20,146 nucleotides of DNA from CAYRAV01 sp964422365 (GCA_964422365.1 CAYRAV010000056.1:1-20146), one strand, 5' to 3'. Positions 5,472 through 14,060 are shown, counted from the stretch's first letter. Notes: generated by a model not told the origin, from the sequence alone. Numbers and translations: made by a program.

Positions 5472-6137
5472 TTAGTTGTTTTTGTTAGCAACTGTTTCGA
5501 CTTTTTCCTCCTTAATCTCAACTTCGTCATTATTGTCTTCCACAGTCTCATCATCTTTGATTTTATTTTCTTCTGTAGTGACACCCTTTAAACGGTAAAA
5601 ACGTGCAGAAGAATTTTTGATTTTGCGATTAATGATTGTATATGTTCTGCTGCCGATGGTCCATTTCCAATTCTGTTCAATTAATGTAACAGTATTGTCA
5701 GTATTGACAGCCTTTACAATTGCCCAGTGTGTCGTGCTATGGTTTGTATTTGAAGCGGCAATATCGCCAATTTTTGGTTTTGAAACTTTTTTAAATGTTC
5801 CATTTGTCACCAAAGGGGTTCTATTATAAAGCAGGTTGTAGACATTCTTGTTATAAACCTTTTTATAGTATTTTTTTACAAATGCAGCACAAGAATAGGT
5901 TTTGCTGCTGCCATCATTTCTGCCTTTGCGGTAAATGGCTTTTACTCCATTAAAGCTATCAGCTGTAAAGTTTGAAGCTTTTGTGATCATAACTTGTTTT
6001 TGTTTCAAAGAATTAGCAGTCATAACCTTGCTTGGTGAAAAAATACAAACAGCACACAATAAAACAAAAATGAAAAAAATATATCGTTTCAATCGCCGTA
6101 CAGTTGACCAAATGGTTGTTTTTGTGAAATTAATCAT
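5472..6137 (-). CDS. Secreted CHAP-like cysteine hydrolase (221 aa)
   Basis: The N-terminus has a basic stretch (RRLKR) and a hydrophobic run YIFFIFVLLCAVCIF (19-33), a signal peptide or membrane anchor. The core resembles the CHAP/NlpC-P60 cysteine amidase fold: Y-S-C83-A-A-F-V starts the nucleophile helix, H137 lies in THWAIVKAV, and E154-Q-N-W supplies the third polar residue. The domain probably spans 55-185. A highly acidic and basic tail (190-221, EEKVE repeats) has no visible anchor. Such proteins cut peptidoglycan peptides or amide bonds outside the membrane. AGGAGT precedes the ATG at 6137. Transcribed away from rnf. Substrate is unknown, and a non-lytic role is possible. Confidence 0.72.
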   Translation of the reverse strand: MINFTKTTIWSTVRRLKRYIFFIFVLLCAVCIFSPSKVMTANSLKQKQVMITKASNFTADSFNGVKAIYRKGRNDGSSKTYSCAAFVKKYYKKVYNKNVYNLLYNRTPLVTNGTFKKVSKPKIGDIAASNTNHSTTHWAIVKAVNTDNTVTLIEQNWKWTIGSRTYTIINRKIKNSSARFYRLKGVTTEENKIKDDETVEDNNDEVEIKEEKVETVANKNN

Positions 6138-6450
6138 AATTACTCCTAACTGTTCCTTAAATGAACTTGTATACTTTTGTTTTTGTTATAAAAAATAGTT
6201 ATCTTCTCTGAAAGAGAGGTGATTTTATAAAATGTGAAATTTATCTGCCAATAATCACAAATAAGAGTATATCACAATAAATTTAAGAAGTATATAAAAA
6301 ATTAAGAATTGTGCAATGATTTATTAATATATAACAAAAAAGCAGGATATATTTAGGAAAAGGTTACAAGAACTAATATTCGAAAAAGAAGAGAAAATTG
6401 TTAAAAATGACACTTTTTTGTAAAAAAATATTTATTTTGTATAAGAACTG
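6138..6450. other. AT-rich divergent intergenic region
   Basis: The region lies between the CHAP-like gene (minus) and rnf (plus). It holds the ribosome binding site of the minus gene and a small hairpin (TCTCT/AGAGA near 6203-6218). I see no ORF and no clear promoter for the minus gene. Confidence 0.5.
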
Positions 6451-6459
6451 TGGTAAAAT
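6451..6459 (+). promoter_or_regulatory. Probable rnf operon promoter
   Basis: TGG plus TAAAAT is an extended -10. The -35 place at 17 bases (TTTATT) is weak. The predicted start near 6466 leaves a leader of about 200 nt before rnfC. Confidence 0.5.
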
Positions 6460-6465
6460 GATTGC

Positions 6466-6660
6466 AATGGTGTTTTGCCAAAAATAAAGATTTGAACTAT
6501 GTTTTTTATTTTTTTGCTGAAAAAAGTAAGGCATTATTCAAAAAAAGCGTGGCTTAACCCAAAAATCTTTACAACTTATATGAGAAAACATATAAGGTAT
6601 GAGAAGTGCAAGGAAAGATGATAAAACAGTACGAAACTTCTCATACAATAGAAAGGAGAG
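6466..6660 (+). promoter_or_regulatory. Structured 5' leader of the rnf operon
   Basis: Three pairings are visible. TAAAGATTT (6485-6493) matches AAATCTTTA (6563-6571) as a closing stem, with an inner T6/A6 hairpin. CTTATATG/CATATAAG (6575-6596) has a 6-base loop. TATGAGAAGT/ACTTCTCATA (6598-6607, 6636-6645) is a perfect 10-bp stem ending 10 bases before the AAAGGAGAGGAG ribosome binding region. No U-run follows, so control would act on translation or RNA stability rather than termination. I do not recognise a named riboswitch. Confidence 0.5.
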
Positions 6661-6666
6661 GAGACA

Positions 6667-7986
6667 ATGAAAGCGTCAACATTTAGAGGCGGTGTTCATC
6701 CCTTTGAAGGGAAGGATTTGTCAAAAGATTTACCAATAAAAGAATTACAGCCTGGTAATGAACTTGTGTATCTGATGTCTCAGCATATCGGGGCACCGGC
6801 AAAACCAGTTGTGGCGATTGGTGACAAAGTCCTTGTAGGACAGAAAATAGGGGAGGCAGGAGGATTTATTTCTGCGGATATTTGCAGTTCAGTTTCAGGA
6901 ACTGTAAAAGCAATCGAGCCAAGAATGACAGCAGCAGGCAGCAAGGGACTGGCTATTATAGTGAAAAATGATGAAGAATACAGCACAGTATCCGGATTTG
7001 GAGAAAAGAGAGACTATACAAAGCTGTCAAAGGAAGAAATTAGAAAATATGTAAAAGAAGCAGGTATTGTTGGCATGGGTGGAGCGGGTTTTCCTACTCA
7101 TGTAAAATTAACACCGAAAGATGACAATGCTATTGACTATGTGCTTGTAAATGGTGCAGAATGTGAGCCTTATCTGACATCAGATTACCGTCTAATGTTA
7201 GAACAGCCAGAGAAAATTGTTGGAGGATTGAAAGTAATCTTATCTTTATTTGATAAAGCACAAGGATATATTTGTATTGAGGATAATAAGCCCGATGCAA
7301 TCGAAAAGCTTCAAAAATTGGTGCAGGGTGAAAACAAGATAGAGGTGAAAGTATTAAAGACAAAATATCCACAAGGTGCAGAACGTCAGTTAATTTATGC
7401 GTCAACAGGGAGAAAAATCAATTCCACAATGCTCCCAAGTGATGCAGGGTGCATTGTGAATAATGTGGATACTGTAGTAGCAGTATATCATGCAGTATGT
7501 GAAAGTATACCTCTTATTGAGAGAGTTGTAACTGTTACAGGAGATGCAGTTCAAACTCCGCAGAATTTTTTTGTCAGAACAGGAATGAATTCCAGAGAAG
7601 TAGTAGAAGCAGCAGGTGGATTTAAGAAACCACCAGTAAAAATCGTATCGGGTGGTCCGATGATGGGGGTGGCACTATTTACATTGGATGTACCGATTAC
7701 CAAGATATCTTCTGCATTTTTATGTATGACCAAAGACGAAGTAGCAGAGCATGAGCCATCTCCATGTATTCGTTGTGGAAGGTGCGTGGAAGCCTGTCCA
7801 AGCAAATTAGTACCACAGAAAATGTTAGAATATGCAGAACGATTTGATGATGAAGGTTTTCAGGCACTCAATGGTATGGAATGTTATGAATGTGGAAGCT
7901 GTACTTACGTCTGTCCTGCAAAACGCCGTTTGACACAATCATTTAAACAGACAAGAAGAAGTATCATGGATAGTAGAAGAAAGTAG
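6667..7986 (+). CDS. rnfC: RnfC, peripheral NADH-side subunit of the Rnf complex
   Basis: The 439-residue protein has the RnfC order: an N-terminal barrel-sandwich region (FRGGVHPFEGK, PVVAIGDKVLVGQKIGEA), the flavin/NADH site GIVGMGGAGFPTHVK (133-147) with VNGAECEPYL, an SLBB-like stretch (VTVTGDAVQTPQNFFVRTG), and two ferredoxin motifs, C367-IR-C-GR-C-VEA-C377 and C406-YE-C-GS-C-TYV-C416, for two [4Fe-4S] clusters. RnfC exchanges electrons between NAD and the membrane part. AAAGGAGAGGAG precedes the ATG. It is the first gene of rnfCDGEAB, the clostridial order, and has a 13-nt gap to rnfD. Confidence 0.97.
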   Translation: MKASTFRGGVHPFEGKDLSKDLPIKELQPGNELVYLMSQHIGAPAKPVVAIGDKVLVGQKIGEAGGFISADICSSVSGTVKAIEPRMTAAGSKGLAIIVKNDEEYSTVSGFGEKRDYTKLSKEEIRKYVKEAGIVGMGGAGFPTHVKLTPKDDNAIDYVLVNGAECEPYLTSDYRLMLEQPEKIVGGLKVILSLFDKAQGYICIEDNKPDAIEKLQKLVQGENKIEVKVLKTKYPQGAERQLIYASTGRKINSTMLPSDAGCIVNNVDTVVAVYHAVCESIPLIERVVTVTGDAVQTPQNFFVRTGMNSREVVEAAGGFKKPPVKIVSGGPMMGVALFTLDVPITKISSAFLCMTKDEVAEHEPSPCIRCGRCVEACPSKLVPQKMLEYAERFDDEGFQALNGMECYECGSCTYVCPAKRRLTQSFKQTRRSIMDSRRK

Positions 7987-7999
7987 GGAGGGAAAAATC

Positions 8000-8989
8000 G
8001 TGAGTGAATTATTAAATGTATCAGCATCGCCTCACGTTCGGAGTAACGTATCTACAAAGAGTATTATGCGTGATGTAGCAATTGCATTAATTCCAGCTGC
8101 AATAGTTGGTATTTACAATTTTGGATTACATGCATTGCTGCTTATAGCTGTAACAGTAACAACTTGTGTTTTAACAGAATATTTATATCAGAAATTCATG
8201 AAAAAGACGATTTTGGTCAGTGATTATAGTGCGGTTGTAACAGGCTTATTATTAGCCTTAAACCTTCCACCGGAAATGCCTGCATGGATTGCCATCATAG
8301 GAGGTGTTTTTGCTATCTTAATTGTAAAACAGCTATTTGGCGGTTTAGGACAGAATTTTATGAATCCTGCATTGGCAGCAAGATGTTTTCTTATGATTTC
8401 CTTTACTGGAAAAATGACAAGCTTTACATATGATTCTGTTACAAGTGCAACACCACTTGCTCTTTTAAAAAATGGTGATAAGGCAGCAACAGTTGCAGAT
8501 ATCCTGGCAGCAGGTGACAATGGAGTAAATGGAACCACTGTACTTAATATGTTTATCGGAAATATTGGTGGAACCATTGGCGAAACATCCGTGATTGCTA
8601 TTTTACTTGGAGCCATTTATTTGTTAGCAAAGAAAATTATTTCGTGGAGAATTCCAGTGATTTATATTGCAACTTTTGCAGTATTTGTTATTTTATTTGG
8701 AGGACGGAGCCTGGATCCAATGTACCTTGCAGCAGAGCTTTGCGGAGGAGGATTAATGCTGGGAGCATTTTTCATGGCAACAGATTATGTTACAAGTCCA
8801 ATTACACCAATGGGGCAGATTGTATTTGCAGTATTGTTAGGATGTTTAACAGGAATTTTCCGAATTTTTGGTGGTTCGGCAGAAGGAGTATCCTATGCAA
8901 TTATTATATGTAACTTATGTGTGCCATTAATTGAGAAGTTTACCATTCCAAAACCATTTGGAAGGGAGGGTGTCAAAGATGGAAAATAA
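8000..8989 (+). CDS. rnfD: RnfD, membrane flavoprotein subunit
   Basis: Translation starts at GTG 8000, placed after GGGAGGG; no better start is near. The 329-residue protein is almost all membrane helices. TSATPLALLK (148-157) is the site where FMN is linked through phosphodiester to Thr151 in RnfD/NqrB proteins. GLGQNFMNPALAARCFL and ATDYVTSPITPMGQI are typical family signatures. It carries electrons within the ion-pumping core with RnfG, RnfE and RnfA. Its last 11 bases overlap the start of rnfG, so translation is likely coupled. Confidence 0.96.
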   Translation: MSELLNVSASPHVRSNVSTKSIMRDVAIALIPAAIVGIYNFGLHALLLIAVTVTTCVLTEYLYQKFMKKTILVSDYSAVVTGLLLALNLPPEMPAWIAIIGGVFAILIVKQLFGGLGQNFMNPALAARCFLMISFTGKMTSFTYDSVTSATPLALLKNGDKAATVADILAAGDNGVNGTTVLNMFIGNIGGTIGETSVIAILLGAIYLLAKKIISWRIPVIYIATFAVFVILFGGRSLDPMYLAAELCGGGLMLGAFFMATDYVTSPITPMGQIVFAVLLGCLTGIFRIFGGSAEGVSYAIIICNLCVPLIEKFTIPKPFGREGVKDGK

Positions 8990-9584
8990 AAAGCAGAAAA
9001 ACACAACCATAAAAGATGCAGTGATACTCTTTATCATCACGATCGTTGCAGGTGCACTGCTTGGTTTTGTTAACCAAATGACAGAAGAACCAATTGCAGC
9101 AGCAAATCAAAAAGCAAAAGATGAAGCATATCAGCTGGTGATGGGGCAGGCAGAAAGTTTTAAAGAAGATAGTGCATTAACAGACAAAATGAATGCAGCA
9201 ACACCAGAAGGAACGGAGTTTTCAGAAGTAATGCTGGCAGAAGATGCGAATGGAACTCTAGTAGGTTATGTTATGTCAGTAATTGCCAAAGAAGGATATG
9301 GTGGAGATATCTCACTGACACTTGGTGTGGATATGACAGGAACTATTACAGCAATTGAAGTGATTTCACAAAGTGAAACAGCAGGTCTTGGTGCGAACTG
9401 TACAAAAGATGATTTCAAAAGTCGTTTTGCAGGTGTGAAATCAGATGATACCCTGAAAGTAACTAAGGATGGCGGAACCATTGATGCGATGAGTGGAGCA
9501 ACTATTACAAGCAGAGCAGTTACCAAGGCTATAGATGCAGGATATCGTTTCATTGTTGACAATGCACTTAGTGTGACAGAGTAG
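8979..9584 (+). CDS. rnfG: RnfG, covalent FMN subunit
   Basis: ATG 8979 follows GAAGGGAGGG at suitable distance; upstream in-frame codons to 8931 lie inside rnfD and lack a ribosome binding site. The 201-residue product has one N-terminal membrane helix (about 14-32) and an extracytoplasmic FMN-binding domain. DAMSGATITSRAV places the flavinylation motif SGAT at 172-175, so FMN would be attached to Thr175, as in NqrC/RnfG. Attachment needs an ApbE flavin transferase, which is not in this window. The gene overlaps rnfD by 11 nt and is 13 nt from rnfE. Confidence 0.96.
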   Translation: MENKKQKNTTIKDAVILFIITIVAGALLGFVNQMTEEPIAAANQKAKDEAYQLVMGQAESFKEDSALTDKMNAATPEGTEFSEVMLAEDANGTLVGYVMSVIAKEGYGGDISLTLGVDMTGTITAIEVISQSETAGLGANCTKDDFKSRFAGVKSDDTLKVTKDGGTIDAMSGATITSRAVTKAIDAGYRFIVDNALSVTE

Positions 9585-9597
9585 GAGGGAAAAATCT

Positions 9598-10398
9598 ATG
9601 AATAAATATGCAGAACGTTTATATAACGGAATCATCAAAGAAAATCCTACTTTTGTTTTAATGCTTGGTATGTGTCCTACATTGGCAGTAACATCCTCTG
9701 CATTTAATGGAATGTATATGGGATTAACAACAACTGTTGTTTTGATTATGTCTAATATGATGATTTCCGCACTTCGTAAAATCATTCCTGACAAAGTAAG
9801 AATTCCGGCATTTATTGTAATTGTAGCTTCTTTTGTTACGATTATTCAGCTATTATTACAGGCATATCTGCCGGCATTAAATGATAAGTTAGGACTTTAC
9901 ATACCACTTATTGTAGTAAACTGTATTATCTTAGGAAGAGCGGAAGCATATGCATCTAAAAATAGTGTGCTGTTGTCAATGTTTGATGGAGCCGGAATGG
10001 GACTGGGATTTACAATTGGTTTAACAGCGATTGGTATTTTCCGTGAATTATTAGGAAGCGGAAGTTTGTTTGATTTCTCAATTGTACCAGACAGTTTCGA
10101 TATGCCGACTATTTTTGTATTGGCACCAGGGGCTTTCTTCGTGCTTGCTATGTTAACAGCATTACAGAACAAGTTTAAAATGCCTTCTGCAACGAATGTA
10201 ACAGGTACACAGATTGCCTGTGGAGGAAACTGTATGAACTGTAGTGGAAGTGCATGTGCAGCAAACCATGGTGTGTTGGAAGCAGAGAGGGCTGCAGCAA
10301 AAGCTGAGAAGATTGCACAGGCAAAGAAAGCAGCAGAGGCAGCCAAAGCGGCAAAAGCAGCTAAAGAAGCGGCAGAACAGAAAGGAAAGGAGGAATGA
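9598..10398 (+). CDS. rnfE: RnfE, membrane subunit with long Cys-rich and Ala/Lys-rich tail
   Basis: The core (about 1-195) is six membrane helices in the RnfE/NqrD pattern. Cys26 (LMLGMC) and Cys109 (VVNCIILG) match the half-membrane cysteines that, with the pair in RnfA, hold a [2Fe-2S] cluster in NqrDE/RnfAE. The tail is unusual: CGGNCMNCSGSAC (Cys 208, 212, 215, 220), followed by about 40 residues of Ala, Lys and Glu repeats (AAAKAEKIAQAKKAAEAAKA and on) expected to be a charged helix. Core length is normal, and the tail adds about 65 residues. TAGGAGGG precedes the ATG. The stop is 5 nt from rnfA. Confidence 0.95.
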   Translation: MNKYAERLYNGIIKENPTFVLMLGMCPTLAVTSSAFNGMYMGLTTTVVLIMSNMMISALRKIIPDKVRIPAFIVIVASFVTIIQLLLQAYLPALNDKLGLYIPLIVVNCIILGRAEAYASKNSVLLSMFDGAGMGLGFTIGLTAIGIFRELLGSGSLFDFSIVPDSFDMPTIFVLAPGAFFVLAMLTALQNKFKMPSATNVTGTQIACGGNCMNCSGSACAANHGVLEAERAAAKAEKIAQAKKAAEAAKAAKAAKEAAEQKGKEE

Positions 10399-10403
10399 TT
10401 TAG

Positions 10404-10979
10404 ATGACACAATTAATATTAATGTTTCTTGCAGCAGCACTGGTCAATAACGTTATTCTAAGTCAGTTCCTTGGAATTTGTCCATTTCTTGGAGTATCTA
10501 AGAAAGTGAATACAGCAGCAGGAATGGGAGCAGCAGTATTTTTCGTTATTACCATTGCCAATTTTGTAACATGGTGTATTGATACATTTATCCTGCAAAA
10601 ATTCGGTGCAACATATTTGAGAACAATTGTATTTATTCTTGTGATTGCAGCTTTGGTGCAGTTTGTAGAAATGTTTATGAAAAAATCAATGCCTGCATTA
10701 TATGAGTCATTAGGAGTATATCTTCCTTTGATTACTACAAATTGTGCCGTATTAGGTGTAGCACTGACAAACGTACAGAAGGAATATAATCTTGCAGAAA
10801 GTATGGTAAATGGATTTGGAACATGTTTTGGTTTTTTCCTGTCTATTGTTTTGATGGCAGGTATTCGTGAAAGAATTGAGAATAATGATATACCAGAATC
10901 TTTTAAGGGTTCTCCCATTGTTCTGATTACAGCAGGATTAATGGCAATTGCATTCTGCGGGTTTGCAGGATTGATATAG
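10404..10979 (+). CDS. rnfA: RnfA, membrane subunit
   Basis: The 191-residue protein has six predicted helices in the inverted-repeat fold shared with RnfE. Cys26 (LSQFLGIC) and Cys114 (TTNCAVLG) are the RnfA counterparts of the RnfE pair and would complete the membrane [2Fe-2S] site. AAAGGAGG precedes the start; the gene follows rnfE after 5 nt and the next ribosome binding site overlaps its end. Full length, no anomalies. Confidence 0.97.
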   Translation: MTQLILMFLAAALVNNVILSQFLGICPFLGVSKKVNTAAGMGAAVFFVITIANFVTWCIDTFILQKFGATYLRTIVFILVIAALVQFVEMFMKKSMPALYESLGVYLPLITTNCAVLGVALTNVQKEYNLAESMVNGFGTCFGFFLSIVLMAGIRERIENNDIPESFKGSPIVLITAGLMAIAFCGFAGLI

Positions 10980-10994
10980 GAAGGAGTGGATACG

Positions 10995-11789
10995 ATGAAT
11001 GGGATTGTTTTAGCAGCAATAATGATTGGTGTAGCAGGTCTGGCAATCGGTCTTCTTCTTGGTGTAGCAGCGAATGCATTTGCAGTGGAAGTAGATGAGA
11101 AAGAGATTGAAGTTCGCGAGGTATTACCGGGAAATAACTGTGGTGGCTGTGGATTTGCAGGTTGTGACGCTTTGGCAAAAGCAATTGCAACAGGAGAGGC
11201 ACCAACGAATGCCTGTCCAGTAGCAGGACCGGAAAAAGCCAAAATAATCAGTAAAATCATGGGTGTGGATGCAGGAGAAAAAGAGCGTGAAGTTGCTTTT
11301 GTAAAGTGTACTGGAACCTGTGATAAAGTAGAATTACAGTACAACTATTATGGTGTACAGGATTGCAGAAAACTTGCTTTAATTCCTGGTAAAGGAGAGA
11401 AGAAATGCAATATTGGGTGCATGGGATATGGTTCTTGTGTGAAAATATGTCCATTTGATGCGATTCATGTGATTAATGGAGTTGCAGTAGTAGACAAGGA
11501 AAAATGTAAAGCTTGTGGAAAATGTATTGCAGTATGTCCGAATCATTTGATTGAACTTATACCATATAAAGCAAAATATACGGTTGGATGTAGTTCTACT
11601 TTAAAAGGAAAAGATGTAAGAGATGCTTGTGACAATGGATGTATTGGCTGCGGTCTTTGTGCAAAACAATGTGAATCAGATGCGATTACATTTGAAAATA
11701 ACATTGCCCATATTGACCAAAGTAAATGCATTGGTTGTGGAAAGTGTGCATCAAAATGTCCAGCTAAAGTTATTTTAAAAGCAGAATAA
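10995..11789 (+). CDS. rnfB: RnfB, ferredoxin-interacting multi-cluster subunit
   Basis: ATG 10995 is preferred to in-frame GTG 10986, which would overlap the AGGAAGGAG site. The 264-residue protein has an N-terminal membrane helix (4-28), then the Fe-S domain with C49-GG-C52-GFAG-C57 and C74, then four ferredoxin-type motifs starting at C138, C171, C212 and C245 (for example CKACGKCIAVC and CIGCGKCASKC). That gives up to five [4Fe-4S] sites by motif count. RnfB takes electrons from reduced ferredoxin. It is the last gene of the operon; no ordinary terminator follows, and the first hairpin downstream is the repeat element at 11888. Confidence 0.96.
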   Translation: MNGIVLAAIMIGVAGLAIGLLLGVAANAFAVEVDEKEIEVREVLPGNNCGGCGFAGCDALAKAIATGEAPTNACPVAGPEKAKIISKIMGVDAGEKEREVAFVKCTGTCDKVELQYNYYGVQDCRKLALIPGKGEKKCNIGCMGYGSCVKICPFDAIHVINGVAVVDKEKCKACGKCIAVCPNHLIELIPYKAKYTVGCSSTLKGKDVRDACDNGCIGCGLCAKQCESDAITFENNIAHIDQSKCIGCGKCASKCPAKVILKAE

Positions 11790-11887
11790 TTAAGATAAAA
11801 GACTGTTATTGTCATATTTGAGTAGAGACTTGTAAAATACATAAATATTTATAGTTGGCAGGTATCAATACAAAAGAGTGTGTACTA
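11790..11887. other. Intergenic DNA after rnfB
   Basis: This AT-rich stretch has no ORF and no convincing U-tailed hairpin. Confidence 0.5.
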
Positions 11888-11998
11888 GAGTGTGTTTGAA
11901 AATTGCTTGTTACAAGATGTGCGTCACACTTTGTGGGGGATTTGTTCCAAATTCATGAGGTGTAGCGGGCTGCATGGAATGAATTTTCAAACACACTC
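11888..11998. mobile_element. MITE-like repeat family 1, copy a (111 bp)
   Basis: The ends are GAGTGTGTTTGAAAATT and its inverted match AATTTTCAAACACACTC. TA stands directly on both sides (11886-11887 and 11999-12000), as expected for a TA target duplication of the IS630/Tc1 type. The inner 75 bases have no ORF. Its left 85 bases closely match copy b at 18188-18272. The fold-back form may act as the rnf terminator. Confidence 0.7.
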
Positions 11999-12000
11999 TA

Positions 12001-12220
12001 ATTTTGCTTTCTGAATAAATTATGATAATAGTCCTTTTATGTATGTAATTTATCAAGTACAAGCTTAATTGCAGTTGGCAGCTGCATATGAGGGCAAATA
12101 TTACATTCTTTTACGATGTTGCAAATTGGCAACCGTTCAGTTACCATTCATACTTTATTTTCAGTGCAAAGCACATCTATTGTGGCATCCCGAATAGGTA
12201 TCATTTCCCCAAATGTACAT
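12001..12220. other. Intergenic DNA without recognised features
   Basis: No gene is visible on either strand. Some short stretches recall the 3' part of family 2 (for example ccgttcagttacc near 12134), but the match is too weak to call. Confidence 0.4.
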
Positions 12221-12361
12221 TATTGCCAAAAAATTTATAATCTGGCTGGTAAATGCTTCATGTTGGGCATCTGCTCTATAGAAACAATTGTATCATATGT
12301 CCTTAGTGAGCAAATTCCTATGTGCATGTTGTATCATTTTTCTACATGGCTGAACTGTTAC
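12221..12361 (+). repeat. Fold-back repeat family 2, copy a
   Basis: This 141-bp copy aligns over its whole length with 18583-18723. It begins ccaaaaaatttat, holds TAGAAACAATTGTAT as the left stem arm and the conserved loop CCTTAGTGAGCAAA, and ends CTACATGGCTGAACTGTTAC. Its stem is less perfect than in the other copies. Confidence 0.7.
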
Positions 12362-12471
12362 TACAAATTCGATGCTCACTACTTGAGATGGGGCATTTGA
12401 GGGGAATGGATCAATAGTTGTGATGAAATTCATAATAATTATGAGAGGAAGAAAAACCAGGAGGGGAAAAG

Positions 12472-14025
12472 ATGTATCAAATGGTAGTAGCAACATTAGA
12501 TGATGCGGAAATGGATTTGATGGAAAAAATGATAAATGAAAATTATAAAGAAATTAAAGTAGTTGCAAAGACAGGTTCAGGCAGGAAAGTTGTTGAAATA
12601 GCAGAAGAGCAGGGAATAGACTTAATTGTGATTAGTCTGGATATCAAAGAAAAAAATGGTCTGGAAACAATAAAAGAATTGAGGGAATTGAATCCGGATA
12701 CACATGTTATAATAGTGACCGAATTTGATTCTGTAGATATTATAAATCATGCCATTTCCATGGGTGTAGAGGGGTATATAGGAAAGCCAATTGTAAAAGC
12801 AGCTTTTTTGGCAGCAATTAAAAATTCTTTGGTATACATCCAGCGTGAAGAGGAAAAAAGTAAGAAAGATGAAAAAGAGAGAACATGTATGAAAGCAGCA
12901 ATAGAATTGGCAGAATATAGTTTGATTTATAGTATGTTGTTTGACGGCTCCTTTCAGATCGATATAGAAAAGTATAAAGAGTTATTTGGATTGAGTGAGT
13001 ATGGATATATACTAAACATCGAAGTAATAGAAGGGTTAAAAAATTTTGAAAATGATATCTCTAATAATAATGAAAGTTTATATTGTGAGTTGAAACAGAC
13101 TATTTCAAGAATACAAAATTGTGTAATTGGTCCAAGAATTGCAAATCGTATTATGATATATATCAGCGTGACGAAAGAAGCGAAAAGTAAATGGGAAAAA
13201 AAGAATACAGAAGATTTAGCAGAGTTGTTAAGAACTATGCTGGCAGATAAATTTGGTTTGAAAGTGCTGATAGGTGTCGGAAATACGGTTGATATGAAAG
13301 AAATCCATAAATCATATGAAGAATCTCTGGCAGCATTGCGTTATATTAAAAACCGTCCTATTGTGCATATCTCAGATGTGGGAAAATTAGTGTTGAAAAA
13401 TGAGCAATATTTGAGATTAGAAAGTAAAATGTTGGAAAGTATAAAATTTGGAAAGACAGAAGCATTGGATTTGTTTTCAGAGATGCTTCAAATGTTAAAA
13501 CCGTTAAAAAAGAAAGATAAGATTAATAAGTTGTTTGAACTGCTTGTTTTGGTATGTCATACAGTAAGAATAGAGGGAGGTACAGAAAATGAATATATAG
13601 ATTATGCGGGATATTATGAAGAAATAAAAAAACAAAAAGATATAGAACATTTTGCATATTGTAAATTTGAATATATTATCAAGGCAATTAGAACAAACCG
13701 CAAAACACGGAAGTCTGATACTGTAAAAGAAGCAATTTCTTATATACAGAATAATTATGTGGAAGATATTACTTTAGAAGATGTAGCAGATTATGTAGGT
13801 ATAACACCACAGCATTTTAGTAAAGTTTTTAAAGAGGAAACAGGATATAATTATATAGAGTGGGTGTCAAATTTAAGAATTGATATGGCAAAGAGATATT
13901 TATTAGCAGGAGAAAAGAATATTAGAGAAATCTGCTATATGGTGGGTTATAAGGATCCAAATTATTTCAGTAGGATATTTAAAAAAATAGTAGGAAAGAC
14001 ACCAACAGAATATACAAAAGGATAA
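12472..14025 (+). CDS. AraC-family response regulator with atypical receiver
   Basis: The 517-residue protein has an N-terminal receiver domain (1-125), a middle region (about 140-390) of the type seen in YesN-like regulators, and a C-terminal AraC DNA-binding pair of helix-turn-helices (DTVKEAISYIQNNYVEDITL through GKTPTEYTKG). The acidic pair D10-D11, Thr83 and Lys105-Pro106 are kept. At the phosphoacceptor place, DLIVISLDIKEKNG aligned with the usual DLVITDIxMPxxNG puts Ser55 where Asp is expected; Asp57 is two residues on. It may not take phosphate. No sensor kinase is next to it. AGGAGGGG precedes the ATG. Targets are unknown; its place after rnf may be chance. Confidence 0.88.
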   Translation: MYQMVVATLDDAEMDLMEKMINENYKEIKVVAKTGSGRKVVEIAEEQGIDLIVISLDIKEKNGLETIKELRELNPDTHVIIVTEFDSVDIINHAISMGVEGYIGKPIVKAAFLAAIKNSLVYIQREEEKSKKDEKERTCMKAAIELAEYSLIYSMLFDGSFQIDIEKYKELFGLSEYGYILNIEVIEGLKNFENDISNNNESLYCELKQTISRIQNCVIGPRIANRIMIYISVTKEAKSKWEKKNTEDLAELLRTMLADKFGLKVLIGVGNTVDMKEIHKSYEESLAALRYIKNRPIVHISDVGKLVLKNEQYLRLESKMLESIKFGKTEALDLFSEMLQMLKPLKKKDKINKLFELLVLVCHTVRIEGGTENEYIDYAGYYEEIKKQKDIEHFAYCKFEYIIKAIRTNRKTRKSDTVKEAISYIQNNYVEDITLEDVADYVGITPQHFSKVFKEETGYNYIEWVSNLRIDMAKRYLLAGEKNIREICYMVGYKDPNYFSRIFKKIVGKTPTEYTKG

Positions 14026-14060
14026 AAATAGTATATGTATACCAAAGGAAATAGGAAGTA

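Noticed and set aside
6466..6660. A named riboswitch class before rnfC
   Set aside because: Hairpins are visible, but I cannot match the conserved core of any class by eye, so I call only a structured leader.
10463..11344. A 293-codon minus-strand ORF opposite rnfA and rnfB
   Set aside because: Its composition follows from the codon pattern of the real genes; rnfA and rnfB are certain on the plus strand.
12116..12400. A 94-codon plus-strand ORF
   Set aside because: Most of it is repeat family 2, and it has no ribosome binding site.
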